A stretch of 64,000 nt of DNA from Flavobacterium sp. 245 (GTDB taxonomy: Bacteria; Bacteroidota; Bacteroidia; Flavobacteriales; Flavobacteriaceae): assembly GCF_004362055.1 (NCBI RefSeq), contig NZ_SNXB01000006.1:248001-312000 (forward strand), read 5' to 3'. Position 1 is the first letter of the stretch, and each line of letters begins with the position of its first letter. The position numbers and the translations under genes were made by a program. Positions 25,427 to 34,418 of the stretch are shown in pieces. The notes beneath the pieces were generated by a model. That model had not been told where the DNA came from. It ran no database searches and saw nothing but the letters and a program-made list of their open reading frames with translations.

Positions 25427-25561
25427 ACTCTAAGATTAAATTACATGCAAATGTAAGGCTTTTCAAGGAGATTTGAAAATGTGTTTTGAAATTAGTGTTT
25501 CTTTATGTTGATTTAACCGCAAAGAACGCAATGGTATAGCACAGTTTTAACCAGACGCAAA

Positions 25562-25587
25562 CAAAAAAGACGCACATTAGTGCGTCT
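25562..25587 (-). terminator. Terminator of the pirin-OsmC-GNAT operon
   Basis: An 8-bp stem AGACGCAC/GTGCGTCT with an ATTA loop is followed by T on the minus strand. It lies about 45 bp beyond the GNAT stop codon. The next ~45 bp repeat the phrase CTTAGAACCTTAG. Confidence 0.8.
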
Positions 25588-25632
25588 CTATATTAAAATC
25601 TTAGAACCTTAGTATCTTAGAACCTTAGCATC

Positions 25633-25917
25633 TTAAGAAAATAAAACATCATGAATTGCTTCAACCTTATCAAAAACACTTTTAGCAAAAGGACAAAGTG
25701 GAATAATTTTTAAATTGTTGGTTCGAGCATATTCAACCGCCGCCATAACTAATTTTTTTCCAACACCTTTTCCGTTGAATTCTTCGTTTACTTCTGTGTG
25801 ATCTATGATGAATTTTGAGTCTCCAGCCCAAGTATATGTCATTTTTCCGGCTTGTTTTCCGTCTTCTACAGCTTCAAAATAGCCTTTTCTTCCGTCATTT
25901 ATTTGATTTATTTCCAT
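25633..25917 (-). CDS. Small GNAT-fold N-acetyltransferase-like protein
   Basis: At 94 residues this is a minimal GNAT domain of the kind related to human NATD1. It shows the central strand KFIIDHTEVNEEF, the acetyl-CoA pyrophosphate loop NGKGVGKKLV, and the C-terminal LKIIPLCPFAKSVF. Substrates are unknown for most members. It is the last gene of a tight three-gene operon: pirin, 3 bp, OsmC, 5 bp, GNAT. Confidence 0.9.
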   Translation of the reverse strand: MEINQINDGRKGYFEAVEDGKQAGKMTYTWAGDSKFIIDHTEVNEEFNGKGVGKKLVMAAVEYARTNNLKIIPLCPFAKSVFDKVEAIHDVLFS

Positions 25918-25922
25918 GATAA

Positions 25923-26318
25923 TTATATTAATGTAGTTTTGATTTCTATTGAGTGTGTAAGTACTTTATGAATTGGGCAGCTGTTTGCTATTGTTTCTAA
26001 ACGCTGTCTTTGTGTTTCGTCAACTTCGCCAATTACTTCTATTTTTCTTGTAAATGAAGATACATTTCGATCAGAATCTCTTTCAAAATCTATTTTGACA
26101 TTTATTTCAGAAACTTCCCATTGTTTACGATTAATGTACATTCTTAATGTGATTAAAGTGCAAGAAGCTAATGAAGAAGCCAAAAGTTCTGTTGGATTGA
26201 GACCTAAATTTTTTCCTCCAATTTCTTGAGGTTCATCAGCAATCAAAACATTTCCGCTTGCTGATGTGACTTCTGTACGATATAATCGTGTATCTATTTT
26301 TGCTGAGATTGTATCCAT
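25923..26318 (-). CDS. OsmC family peroxiredoxin-like protein
   Basis: OsmC/Ohr proteins reduce organic hydroperoxides through a pair of cysteines. Both are present in this 131-residue protein: the first in SSLASCTLITLRM and the second in ANSCPIHKVL. GGKNLGLNPTELL upstream of the first Cys is also a family mark. It lies between a pirin and a GNAT gene with gaps of 3 and 5 bp, so they are co-transcribed, consistent with a stress-related unit. Confidence 0.93.
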   Translation of the reverse strand: MDTISAKIDTRLYRTEVTSASGNVLIADEPQEIGGKNLGLNPTELLASSLASCTLITLRMYINRKQWEVSEINVKIDFERDSDRNVSSFTRKIEVIGEVDETQRQRLETIANSCPIHKVLTHSIEIKTTLI

Positions 26319-26321
26319 AAT

Positions 26322-27203
26322 TTATTTGATTCTTGGTTCAGGTAATGGAACAAATTCGGTTTCGCCTGGAACTTTTGGAAAAGTTTGTTCTGTCCAGTCT
26401 TTTTTTGCTTTTTCGAGTAATTCTTTATCCGAAGAAACAAAATTCCAAAAGATAAAATGTTCTTCAGGGAATGGCTGTCCACCAAAGATATAAATGGTTG
26501 AATTTTCAGAAATTTCAAATTCACAAAGTGTACTGTCGTTTGTAATTAAAATTTGTTTTGGATCATAAACGTGTTCACCACTTTTGATGCTTCCTTCTAA
26601 GATATACAAGCCGCTTTCGCCGAATAAATCTTTTCCGATATTGATTTTCTTCGCCTCAGTACTTTTAATTTCAATAAAATAAAGCGGACTATAAACCGGA
26701 ACTGGTGACTTTTTACCAAAAGCTTCACCAGCGATTAATTTGTATGAAACGCCATCTTCTTCCCATTTCGGAATATCATCTGCTTCAACGTGTGTGAAGT
26801 TTGGATCCATTTGCTCTAATTCTTTTGGAAGCGCCACCCAAATCTGCAATCCGTGAAGCATTTTGTCTGAATGTCTTAAGTATTCTGGTGTTCTTTCAGA
26901 GTGAACAATTCCTTTTCCGGCCGTCATCCAGTTCACGGCGCCCGGTTTTATTTCTAAGTCGGTTCCCAAACTGTCACGGTGCATAATGCTTCCTTCAAAC
27001 AAAAAAGTTAGAGTTGAAAGGCCAATATGCGGATGCGGAGGAACATCCATATTTTCATGATCACTTAAATGTGCAGGTCCCATATGATCGATAAATACAA
27101 AGGGTCCGACAGCTCTTTTTTCACGGAAAGGCAATAAACGGCCTACCATAAAATTGCCAATGTTGGCAGCACGTTCTTCGATAATTAAACTGATATTTGA
27201 CAT
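26322..27203 (-). CDS. Pirin family protein (bicupin)
   Basis: I prefer the ATG at 27203 (MSNISLIIEERAANIG); the frame extends nine codons upstream but without recognisable sequence. The 293-residue protein has the metal-binding pirin motifs: FVFIDHMGPAHL, PPHPHIGLSTLTFLFEGS and GKGIVHSER, with the His-x-His and His/Glu ligands, followed by the second cupin with LYILEGSIKSGEH. Pirins have been described as quercetin dioxygenase-like or regulatory iron proteins; the role here is unknown. It heads the operon with OsmC and GNAT. Confidence 0.92.
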   Translation of the reverse strand: MSNISLIIEERAANIGNFMVGRLLPFREKRAVGPFVFIDHMGPAHLSDHENMDVPPHPHIGLSTLTFLFEGSIMHRDSLGTDLEIKPGAVNWMTAGKGIVHSERTPEYLRHSDKMLHGLQIWVALPKELEQMDPNFTHVEADDIPKWEEDGVSYKLIAGEAFGKKSPVPVYSPLYFIEIKSTEAKKINIGKDLFGESGLYILEGSIKSGEHVYDPKQILITNDSTLCEFEISENSTIYIFGGQPFPEEHFIFWNFVSSDKELLEKAKKDWTEQTFPKVPGETEFVPLPEPRIK

Positions 27204-27350
27204 GGTTATTTTGATTTGATTTGAAAACAAAATTACAGTTGTGATAGGAATCTGTAACTTAATTTAGATTAAGAAAAGTTGTTTTTTGTATTAACTATAA
27301 AAGTAAGGAAAATGTCGAATAATTCAAATGCTTCTTTTTATGCAGTCTTG

Positions 27351-27456
27351 TTTGTCATTCCGAGGAACGAGGAATCCCCACGAGAAGCTCGACAAAGATT
27401 GGAGCTTTAGATTACGGAGTTACTTGCGGAGATTCCTCGTTCCTCGGAATGACAAA
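27351..27456. repeat. Perfect 26-bp inverted repeat, MITE-like intergenic element
   Basis: The arms at 27351-27376 and 27431-27456 are exact complements (each contains CATTCCGAGGAACGAGGAAT), with partial complementarity continuing inward and a 54-base centre. The arms are clearly GC-richer than the surroundings. There is no ORF inside. The CGAGGAACGAGGAATC phrase is a known-looking dispersed repeat in Bacteroidota; copies elsewhere cannot be checked here. Confidence 0.8.
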
Positions 27457-27487
27457 CTGACCCGTTAAACAGGAATAATTTGTTTTT

Positions 27488-28588
27488 TTAATCAATCAAC
27501 TCAAATTCCAAAACTTCACTCTCAGTTCCATTAATAATAATCGACAATTGATGTATTCCAGTATGAAAAACTCTCGTCGTAATTAATTTAAAAGATTGAT
27601 TTCTCTCAATTTTCGTCAATTGATTTGGATGGTAAATTTTCTCACTGATTTTAAAGACTTTTTTAGCTAAATGACCCTTTGCTTTTTTGTAATGAACCGC
27701 ATATTCTAAACGAATCGTTTTTGCTTCTTTATTTTTATTATTCAAGTGAAATTTGAACTGTAAGTAATCTCCAATTTTGACTTTTGGCGTTTTAATTTCA
27801 AAAGACGAAAGTTCAATATTTGTGCTTTCTAAACCATAATGACTTAGAATTTCAGGATGACCTTGTTTTAATAAAGTTCGGCATCCGTGTTTAATAATTG
27901 CATCAGTTTCTTTGTTGTGTCCCTTCCATTTTGAAGCGATTTCTAATACTATTTGAGGATTATCTTTTGCAATATCATTTAAATTATTAGCAACACTTCT
28001 GCGGACATATTCTGAAGGATCATTTTTTAGATTTTCTAAAATAGGAAGAATAGAAGAAGGATCTTTTTTTAGAAACGGAATCGCCATTGCCCAAGGTAAT
28101 CTCGGGCGTGAACCTTCGCTGGCTAAACGTCTAACGTGATGATTTTCGTGTAAAGACCATTTTACCATTTCGTCAATCATTTGTTCTTTATATTTTAAAA
28201 TAAAAGGACGAACGGCAAATTCACAACTAATAAATTGTGTTATAGAAACAAAGGCTTTCGCCGAAGTTTTAAAATCGTTTAAGCCGTACATTTCAATATA
28301 ATCGGCAAAGAAAATGAAAGCGAGATTACTATCTGCAAAATTGTTTTTCTTTAAGTTTTCGATGATTTTATCAATCAAAGAAACAGCTTCGGGAAAATTT
28401 TGAGGCATAAATTGATGAAACACAACTGTTGTGTGTTTCATTCTTTCTTTCCATTCTTTTTGCGCAAAATCGCCTTCATAAATCGCTTCAATAAATTTTT
28501 GTTTGTTGAATGTTGCATGCACTTCGGCAACAGCCTGACTAAATTTTTCGTAAAAAGAAACGGAGTAAATATCTTTAATTAATCCCAT
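27488..28588 (-). CDS. AlkC-like DNA alkylation repair protein (HEAT-like repeats plus C-terminal beta domain)
   Basis: Residues ~30-250 are helical HEAT-like repeats of the AlkC/AlkD DNA glycosylase superfamily, with the core VRRLASEGSRPRLPWA and YVRRSVANNLNDIAKDNP. These glycosylases excise alkylated bases (3-methyladenine, 3-methylcytosine) without base flipping. Residues ~255-366 form a strand-rich domain (VKIGDYLQFKFHL...HQLSIIINGTE) that fits the immunoglobulin-like domain of AlkC enzymes that have one, rather than AlkD. The 366-residue length agrees. It is transcribed alone; a TATCTTTG -7-like element lies at 28609-28616 on the minus strand. Confidence 0.85.
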   Translation of the reverse strand: MGLIKDIYSVSFYEKFSQAVAEVHATFNKQKFIEAIYEGDFAQKEWKERMKHTTVVFHQFMPQNFPEAVSLIDKIIENLKKNNFADSNLAFIFFADYIEMYGLNDFKTSAKAFVSITQFISCEFAVRPFILKYKEQMIDEMVKWSLHENHHVRRLASEGSRPRLPWAMAIPFLKKDPSSILPILENLKNDPSEYVRRSVANNLNDIAKDNPQIVLEIASKWKGHNKETDAIIKHGCRTLLKQGHPEILSHYGLESTNIELSSFEIKTPKVKIGDYLQFKFHLNNKNKEAKTIRLEYAVHYKKAKGHLAKKVFKISEKIYHPNQLTKIERNQSFKLITTRVFHTGIHQLSIIINGTESEVLEFELID

Positions 28589-28885
28589 GATTTTGTTTGA
28601 ATGAACTTCAAAGATATTTAATGTTCATTGAATTTTCTACCATTAAGTTTATTAAGTTTTTTTGATTAATTTTTCTTAATCGGTTGCTTGTTTAAAAAAG
28701 AAATATTTTAAAATCATTGTTTAGTTAAAGGTGGGAAGTGACATTAAGAATTCGAACTTAATTTTCTTAATTTCTTAATGGTTAAAAAAGAAAATTTTAA
28801 TGTTTTGAAAAATTTTTCATGTTAAGGAAACTTTCAAATCCATAAAATATGTGCTACTTTAGCATCTTATAAAATTTAGAAAAAA
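28589..28885. other. Intergenic region between divergent alkC-like and nadC genes
   Basis: These 297 bp separate divergently transcribed genes and must hold both promoters. A TATCTTTG (minus) lies at 28609-28616 and a TACTTTAG (plus) at 28853-28860, neither with a convincing -33 TTG. The centre is AT-rich with repeated TTTTCTTAAT phrases and no ORF. Confidence 0.5.
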
Positions 28886-29743
28886 ATGATTAGCGAAGCA
28901 CAATTTCAAACCGAATTACAGTTAATGATAAGCAATGCAATTCGAGAAGATGTAGGTCCGGGAGATTATAGTTCATTGGCTTGTATTCCTGATACGGCGC
29001 ATGGACAGGCTAAATTGTTAGTAAAAGATCAGGGGATTATTGCGGGTGTTGCCTTGGCGAAAATGATTTTTGAATTTGTTGATCCAAAATTAAAAATAAA
29101 GACTTTTATTGAAGATGGAACGCATGTAGAATACGGAGATGTTGTTTTTGAAGTTTCGGGAAGTTCGCAGTCGATTTTAAAGTCTGAAAGAGTGGTTTTA
29201 AATACCATGCAACGTATGTCGGCCATTGCAACAAAAACAAATCATTTAATGCAACTTTTAGAAGGAACGGACGCTAAAATTTTAGACACACGCAAAACAA
29301 CACCGAATTTCAGAGTAGCCGAAAAATGGGCAGTAAAAATTGGCGGAGGCGAAAATCACCGTTATGCGTTGTATGATATGATTATGCTGAAAGATAATCA
29401 CATTGATTTTGCAGGCGGAATAACCCTTGCGATCAAAAAAACTAAAGAATATTTAAAAGCTAATAATTTAGATTTAAAGATTATTGTTGAGGCCCGAAAC
29501 CTTGACGAAATTCGTGAGATTTTACTAAGCGACGGCGTTCACAGGATTTTGATCGATAACTTTAATTATGAAGATACCAAAAAGGCTGTAGATTTAATTG
29601 GTAAAAAATGCCAGACAGAATCTTCTGGAAATATCAACGAAAAAACTATTCGCGGGTACGGTCTTTGCGGTGTTAACTATATATCATCCGGAGCTTTAAC
29701 GCATTCGGTTTATAATATGGATTTGAGTTTGAAAGCGTTTTAG
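28886..29743 (+). CDS. nadC: Nicotinate-nucleotide pyrophosphorylase (carboxylating)
   Basis: NadC converts quinolinate and PRPP to nicotinate mononucleotide in de novo NAD synthesis. Diagnostic motifs are REDVGPGDYSS, RVVLNTMQRMSAIAT, ILDTRKTTPNFR with the PRPP and quinolinate-binding residues, GGGENHRYALYDMIMLKDNH, IIVEARNLDE, ILIDNF and SSGALTHSV. The 285-residue length is normal. It starts a plus-strand run (nadC, BrkB-like, DUF2147, beta-lactamase, priA); an 80-bp gap with repeated TGAGTTTTGAGTTATAAG phrases separates it from the next gene. Confidence 0.97.
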   Translation: MISEAQFQTELQLMISNAIREDVGPGDYSSLACIPDTAHGQAKLLVKDQGIIAGVALAKMIFEFVDPKLKIKTFIEDGTHVEYGDVVFEVSGSSQSILKSERVVLNTMQRMSAIATKTNHLMQLLEGTDAKILDTRKTTPNFRVAEKWAVKIGGGENHRYALYDMIMLKDNHIDFAGGITLAIKKTKEYLKANNLDLKIIVEARNLDEIREILLSDGVHRILIDNFNYEDTKKAVDLIGKKCQTESSGNINEKTIRGYGLCGVNYISSGALTHSVYNMDLSLKAF

Positions 29744-29754
29744 TGAAAGTTATG

Positions 29755-29822
29755 AGTTTTGAGTTATAAGTTATGAGTTTTGTAATCTAAAATCGGAACT
29801 CTAAAATCTAAAATCAATAAAA
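29755..29822. repeat. Short-phrase intergenic repeats
   Basis: The 80-bp gap contains two copies of TTATGAGTTTTG around GAGTTATAAG and then CTAAAATC repeated with variants. Such low-complexity phrases are typical between Flavobacterium genes. No terminator hairpin is seen, so nadC and the next gene may be co-transcribed. Confidence 0.5.
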
Positions 29823-29823
29823 T

Positions 29824-30747
29824 ATGTCGCAAGAAATAGAAGCTCGGATTGAGAAATTGCCTGTAGTGCGCTCTTTAGCCCGACTTTTAAAGAAAATAAA
29901 ATTGCCTTGGCTGGAAGGTTTTTCGCTGTATGATTTGATCGAAATGTACGTTATCGGAATTATTGACGGTGCATTTTCTTATCACGCAAGTGCGGTTTCT
30001 TTTAGCTTTTTTATGGCTTTATTTCCGTTTGCCTTATTCATTTTAAACTTAATTCCCTTTATCCCAATAGATAATTTTCAGGATGATTTTCTTCAGTTTG
30101 TGCAACAAGGAGTTCCTCCAAATACGTATGATGCTATCAGCAAAATTATCAGCGATATCTTAAATAATAGTCACTCGGGATTATTGTCAACTGGTTTTTT
30201 TCTTTCGATTTTCTTGATGGCAAATGGCATTAACGGAATATTAAGCGGTTTTGAATCTTCAAAACATGTTTTTGATAAACGAGGATTTTTACATCAATAT
30301 TTGGTAGCGCTGGCAATTTCGCTTGTAATGACTATAATATTGTTTGTAACGGTGGCAACGATTGTTGTTTTTGAGGTATTTATTCAAAAAACAATTATTC
30401 AGGATGTGCTCAGTGACCGAATTCCATTGATTATTTTGGGCCGATATTTGTTTGTTGTTTTAATGATTTTGATAACATCTTCAATATTATTGCGTTATGG
30501 TACTAAACAGTACAATAAAGTCCCTTTTATAAGTATCGGATCTGTTTTTACAACGGTATTAATTGTTATATCTTCATTCTTTTTTGGGATTTGGGTTATA
30601 AAATTCTCAAAATATAACGAACTTTACGGTTCTATTGGGACATTATTAATTCTAATGTTTTACATTTGGATAAACTGTATGATTCTGCTTTTAGGGTTCG
30701 AATTGAATGCTACTATCAGAAAATTAAAACAAAAAAAAAATAAATAG
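29824..30747 (+). CDS. YihY/BrkB family inner-membrane protein
   Basis: The 307-residue protein has six to seven predicted membrane helices and the family motifs GAFSYHASAVSFSFFMALFP near the first helix, LSGFESSKHVFD, and the C-terminal YGSIGTLLILMFYIWINCM followed by LLLGFELNA. The family was once mislabelled RNase BN; its role is unknown, with suggestions of transport. Only 1 bp separates its stop from the DUF2147 start, so the two are co-translated. Confidence 0.92.
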   Translation: MSQEIEARIEKLPVVRSLARLLKKIKLPWLEGFSLYDLIEMYVIGIIDGAFSYHASAVSFSFFMALFPFALFILNLIPFIPIDNFQDDFLQFVQQGVPPNTYDAISKIISDILNNSHSGLLSTGFFLSIFLMANGINGILSGFESSKHVFDKRGFLHQYLVALAISLVMTIILFVTVATIVVFEVFIQKTIIQDVLSDRIPLIILGRYLFVVLMILITSSILLRYGTKQYNKVPFISIGSVFTTVLIVISSFFFGIWVIKFSKYNELYGSIGTLLILMFYIWINCMILLLGFELNATIRKLKQKKNK

Positions 30748-30748
30748 T

Positions 30749-31174
30749 ATGAAAAATTGGATGTTAGCAATTGGTGTTTTTTTCTTCGCAATGAGTGTTC
30801 AGGCTCAAAGTGTTATTGGAAAATGGAAAACAATTGACGATGAAACTGGAGAAGCAAAATCAATTGTAGAGGTTTACGAAAAATCAGGAAAAATATACGG
30901 TAAAGTAGTAGAAATACTTCGTGAGAATCATAAAAAAGATGTTTGTTCTAAATGTGAAGGTGCTGAAAAAAACAAACCAATTTTAGGAATGGTAATTATT
31001 AACGGTCTTAAAAAAGATGGAAGTGAATATAACGACGGAACTATTTTAGATCCTACAAACGGTAAAAAATACAAATGTTACATCACTTTAGAATCTGCTG
31101 ATAAATTAAAACTTCGCGGTTATGTTGGGATTTCTTTAATGGGAAGAACGCAATACTGGACACGAGTGAAATAA
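30749..31174 (+). CDS. DUF2147 family exported protein
   Basis: A signal peptide (MKNWMLAIGVFFFAMSVQAQ) precedes a ~120-residue lipocalin-like beta-barrel domain: VIGKWKTIDDETGEAKSIVEVY, YGKVVEI, a Cys pair in DVCSKCEG, GTILDPTNGKKYKCYI and the final GRTQYWTRV. These are the DUF2147 hallmarks. The function is unknown; a periplasmic binding role is likely. It sits 1 bp after the BrkB-like gene and 17 bp before the metallo-beta-lactamase gene. Confidence 0.9.
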   Translation: MKNWMLAIGVFFFAMSVQAQSVIGKWKTIDDETGEAKSIVEVYEKSGKIYGKVVEILRENHKKDVCSKCEGAEKNKPILGMVIINGLKKDGSEYNDGTILDPTNGKKYKCYITLESADKLKLRGYVGISLMGRTQYWTRVK

Positions 31175-31191
31175 TTAATTCAAAATAATAC

Positions 31192-31938
31192 ATGCGAAAA
31201 TTAGCTTCGATAATTTTATTCTTAGTTTTAACTTCAAATAGCTTTGGACAATCTAAGAATTCGCTATTACAAATAAGTCATCTTACAGGTGACTTTTATG
31301 TTTATAGAACCTTTCATGAATATAATGGTACGATGATTTCTGCCAATGCCATGTATTTAGTTACGGATAAAGGTGTTGTTCTGTTTGATGCTCCTTGGGA
31401 TGAAACACAATTTCAGCCTTTATTAGATACAATAAAAGCAAGGCATCATAAAGATGTCATAATGCTTTTTGCAACACATTCGCATGATGATCGCGCGGGC
31501 GGATTTGAATTTTACAGAAAAAAAGGAATCAAAACCTATTCGATTAAGTTGACCGATGATATTCTTAAAAAAGAAAAGAAATCAAGAGCAGAATTTATAA
31601 TTCCGAATGACAAAACTTTTACAATTGGGCAGTATACTTTTGAAGTTTATTATCCAGGAAAAGGCCATGCGCCAGACAATATTGTAGTTTGGTTTGCTAA
31701 AGAAAAAGTGCTTTATGGAGCTTGTTTTATAAAAAGTGCCGATGCAAAAGATCTTGGTTATTTAGGTGATTCTGATGTGAAAGAATGGAAGAAGTCAATC
31801 GGTAATGTGAAGACTAAATTTAAAAATCCAAAGTATATTATTCCTGGTCACGAAGATTGGAAAAATATAGAATCTTTAAATCATACTTTAAAATTGGTTG
31901 ATGAGTATTTGGCTCAAAAATCTATTGAGAAAAAATAA
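31192..31938 (+). CDS. Subclass B1 metallo-beta-lactamase
   Basis: The 248-residue protein has a signal peptide (MRKLASIILFLVLTSNSFGQ) and a metallo-beta-lactamase fold. All six B1 zinc ligands are present: H96, H98 and D100 in THSHDDR, H159 in GKGHAPDN, C178 in YGACFIKS and H220 in IPGHEDW. In the class numbering these are 116, 118, 120, 196, 221 and 263. The KSADAKDLGYLGDSD stretch and overall length resemble the resident flavobacterial IND/JOHN-type enzymes. Such enzymes hydrolyse penicillins, cephalosporins and carbapenems in the periplasm. It sits in a housekeeping gene run between DUF2147 and priA with no mobile-element marks, so it is probably intrinsic. Spectrum cannot be read from sequence. 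Confidence 0.93.
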   Translation: MRKLASIILFLVLTSNSFGQSKNSLLQISHLTGDFYVYRTFHEYNGTMISANAMYLVTDKGVVLFDAPWDETQFQPLLDTIKARHHKDVIMLFATHSHDDRAGGFEFYRKKGIKTYSIKLTDDILKKEKKSRAEFIIPNDKTFTIGQYTFEVYYPGKGHAPDNIVVWFAKEKVLYGACFIKSADAKDLGYLGDSDVKEWKKSIGNVKTKFKNPKYIIPGHEDWKNIESLNHTLKLVDEYLAQKSIEKK

Positions 31939-31967
31939 TTCTCTAAATCATACTTTAAAATTTCTAC

Positions 31968-34418
31968 ATGTTTTTTATCGAAGTTATTTTACCGCTTTCC
32001 TTAGCAAAAACGTTTACTTATCGTATTTCTGAGGCTGAATATCATTTCATTAAAAAAGGAATGCGCGTGGCAGTGCCTTTTGGTAAAAATAAAATATACA
32101 CGGCACTTGTTCTGGATATTCATGAAAATGCGCCAACATTATACGATGCCAAAGAAATTCATCAGATTTTGGATGAAAAACCAATTGCAACTGAAATCCA
32201 GATAAAACATTGGCTCTGGGTTGCTAATTATTACATGTGTGGTATTGGCGATGTATATCGTGGTGCATTTCCGAGCGGATTATTATTGGAAAGTGAAACA
32301 ATTGTGTCCCACAAACCCGAAGTAATTGTAAATGACAGTGAGCTTTCGGATGATGAATTTTTAGTTTATGAAGCTTTACAGCATCAAAGTTCGTTAAAGG
32401 TTCAGGAAATTGCTTCGATTTTAAATAAGAAAAACATACTTCCGGTTCTTCAGAAATTGATAAGTAAAGATATTATTGTTTTAGAAGAAGAAATAAAAGA
32501 AAACTATAAACCAAAATTGGTTAGGTATGTAAAACTGCATTCCAAATATGAATCTGAAAATGGTTTGACCGAATTGCTGGATGCGTTGAAAAGTGCCAAT
32601 AAACAAAAAGAAGTTGTTTTGGCTTACTTTCAGCTAAATGCTTCAGAGAAAAAGCCAATTACAGTAAAAAAACTTACCGAGACTTCGAATGTAACAGGAG
32701 CTGTTGTTAAAGCTTTAATAGAAAAAGAAATTTTCGAAGAATATTATTTACAGCACGACCGAGTTTCATTTAATGGAGAAAAATCAGAAAAAGAGCTTCA
32801 ATTAAGTGAAGCTCAGGAAAATGCTTTTCTTGCGATAAAAGAGCGTTTTTCTGAAAAAGAAGTTTGCCTGCTTCATGGTGTTACGTCAAGCGGGAAAACA
32901 GAAATTTACATTAAATTAATTGAGGAATATTTGCAGACTGGAAGACAGGTTTTGTATTTGCTTCCTGAAATTGCACTTACAACACAATTGGTTTCTCGTT
33001 TAAGATTTCACTTTGGCGATAAAGTGGCTGTTTTTCATTCAAAATACAGCAACAACGAAAGGGTAGAGGTTTGGAAACAAACGCTCGAAAATTCAGAAAA
33101 AGCTCAAATCGTAATAGGAGCAAGATCGGCTTTGTTTTTACCTTTTAATGATTTAGGGTTGTTAATTGTTGATGAAGAGCACGAACAAACTTTTAAACAA
33201 ACGGATCCAGCACCAAGATATCACGCGAGAGACAGTGCTATAGTTTTGGCTAATTTTTATAATGCTAAAGTTTTATTAGGATCTGCAACGCCAAGTATTG
33301 AAACGTATTTTAATACACAAAATGATAAATACGGTTTAGTTACGCTTACAGAACGATATAAAAATGTTCGTATGCCTGAAGTTGTTTTAGTCGATTTGAA
33401 AGACAAGCACTTCAGGAAAAGAATGACAGGGCATTTTAGCGATCTTTTAATCGAAGAAATTGCCGAAGCCTTGTCTTTGGGTGAGCAGGTAATTTTATTT
33501 CAAAACAGAAGAGGATATTCTCCTATAATAGAATGTTTGACCTGCGGACATGTACCGCATTGCCAGCAATGTGATGTGAGTTTGACTTTTCATAAATTTA
33601 AAAATCAATTGCGTTGTCATTATTGTGGTTATTCGATTGCAAAGCCAACCAATTGCCACAGTTGTTCAAGTATTGATTTAACAACGAAAGGTTTTGGAAC
33701 CGAACAAATAGAGCAGGAGTTGGTTTCTCTTTTCCCAAAAGCTAAAACAGCACGAATGGATCAGGATACAACCCGCGGAAAATTTGGTTTCGAGAAAATC
33801 ATCGATACATTCAAAAACAGAGAAATTGATATTTTAGTCGGAACGCAAATGTTGGCTAAAGGTTTGGATTTTGATAATGTAAGTTTGGTCGGAATTATGA
33901 ATGCCGATAATATGTTGCATCATCCTGATTTTAGGGCTTTTGAACGCAGTTTTCAGATGATGACACAGGTTGCAGGAAGGGCAGGAAGGTCAGAAAAGCA
34001 AGGGAAAGTTGTAATTCAGACTTATAATCCAAATCATAATACAATCCAGCAAGTTACAAACCATAATTATATAGGTATGTATAAGGAGCAATTATACGAC
34101 CGACAAATTTATAAATATCCGCCTTATTTCAGGATTATCAAGCTTACCATAAAACATAAAGATTTTGATAAGCTGAAAGAAGGCTCTATGTGGTTGTATC
34201 AGGTTTTGAGTCAAAACTTGAATATGCCAGTTTTAGGGCCAGAGGAACCCGCAATAAGCCGAATCAGAAATGAATACATACGTACTATATTAATTAAGAT
34301 TCCGCAAAACCTGCATTTAGGAAATACAAAAAAAACTATTCAGAAAATGCTGAATAGTTTTGAGGCTGTTGCTCAATACAGAGCTATAAAAGTTGTTGTG
34401 AATGTAGATTTCTATTAA
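31968..34418 (+). CDS. priA: Primosomal protein N' (replication restart helicase PriA)
   Basis: PriA restarts collapsed replication forks. The 816-residue protein has the N-terminal 3'BD domain (1-105), a winged-helix segment, then the helicase: Walker A in LHGVTSSGKTE, DEEHEQTF, GSATPSIET and VGTQMLAKGLDFDNVS, and QVAGRAGRS. The zinc-binding insertion is complete: CLTCGHVPHCQQCDVSL and CHYCGY...CHSCSS. The start is 29 bp after the beta-lactamase stop. Its last four bases overlap the 3' end of the convergent LytTR gene. Confidence 0.97.
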   Translation: MFFIEVILPLSLAKTFTYRISEAEYHFIKKGMRVAVPFGKNKIYTALVLDIHENAPTLYDAKEIHQILDEKPIATEIQIKHWLWVANYYMCGIGDVYRGAFPSGLLLESETIVSHKPEVIVNDSELSDDEFLVYEALQHQSSLKVQEIASILNKKNILPVLQKLISKDIIVLEEEIKENYKPKLVRYVKLHSKYESENGLTELLDALKSANKQKEVVLAYFQLNASEKKPITVKKLTETSNVTGAVVKALIEKEIFEEYYLQHDRVSFNGEKSEKELQLSEAQENAFLAIKERFSEKEVCLLHGVTSSGKTEIYIKLIEEYLQTGRQVLYLLPEIALTTQLVSRLRFHFGDKVAVFHSKYSNNERVEVWKQTLENSEKAQIVIGARSALFLPFNDLGLLIVDEEHEQTFKQTDPAPRYHARDSAIVLANFYNAKVLLGSATPSIETYFNTQNDKYGLVTLTERYKNVRMPEVVLVDLKDKHFRKRMTGHFSDLLIEEIAEALSLGEQVILFQNRRGYSPIIECLTCGHVPHCQQCDVSLTFHKFKNQLRCHYCGYSIAKPTNCHSCSSIDLTTKGFGTEQIEQELVSLFPKAKTARMDQDTTRGKFGFEKIIDTFKNREIDILVGTQMLAKGLDFDNVSLVGIMNADNMLHHPDFRAFERSFQMMTQVAGRAGRSEKQGKVVIQTYNPNHNTIQQVTNHNYIGMYKEQLYDRQIYKYPPYFRIIKLTIKHKDFDKLKEGSMWLYQVLSQNLNMPVLGPEEPAISRIRNEYIRTILIKIPQNLHLGNTKKTIQKMLNSFEAVAQYRAIKVVVNVDFY

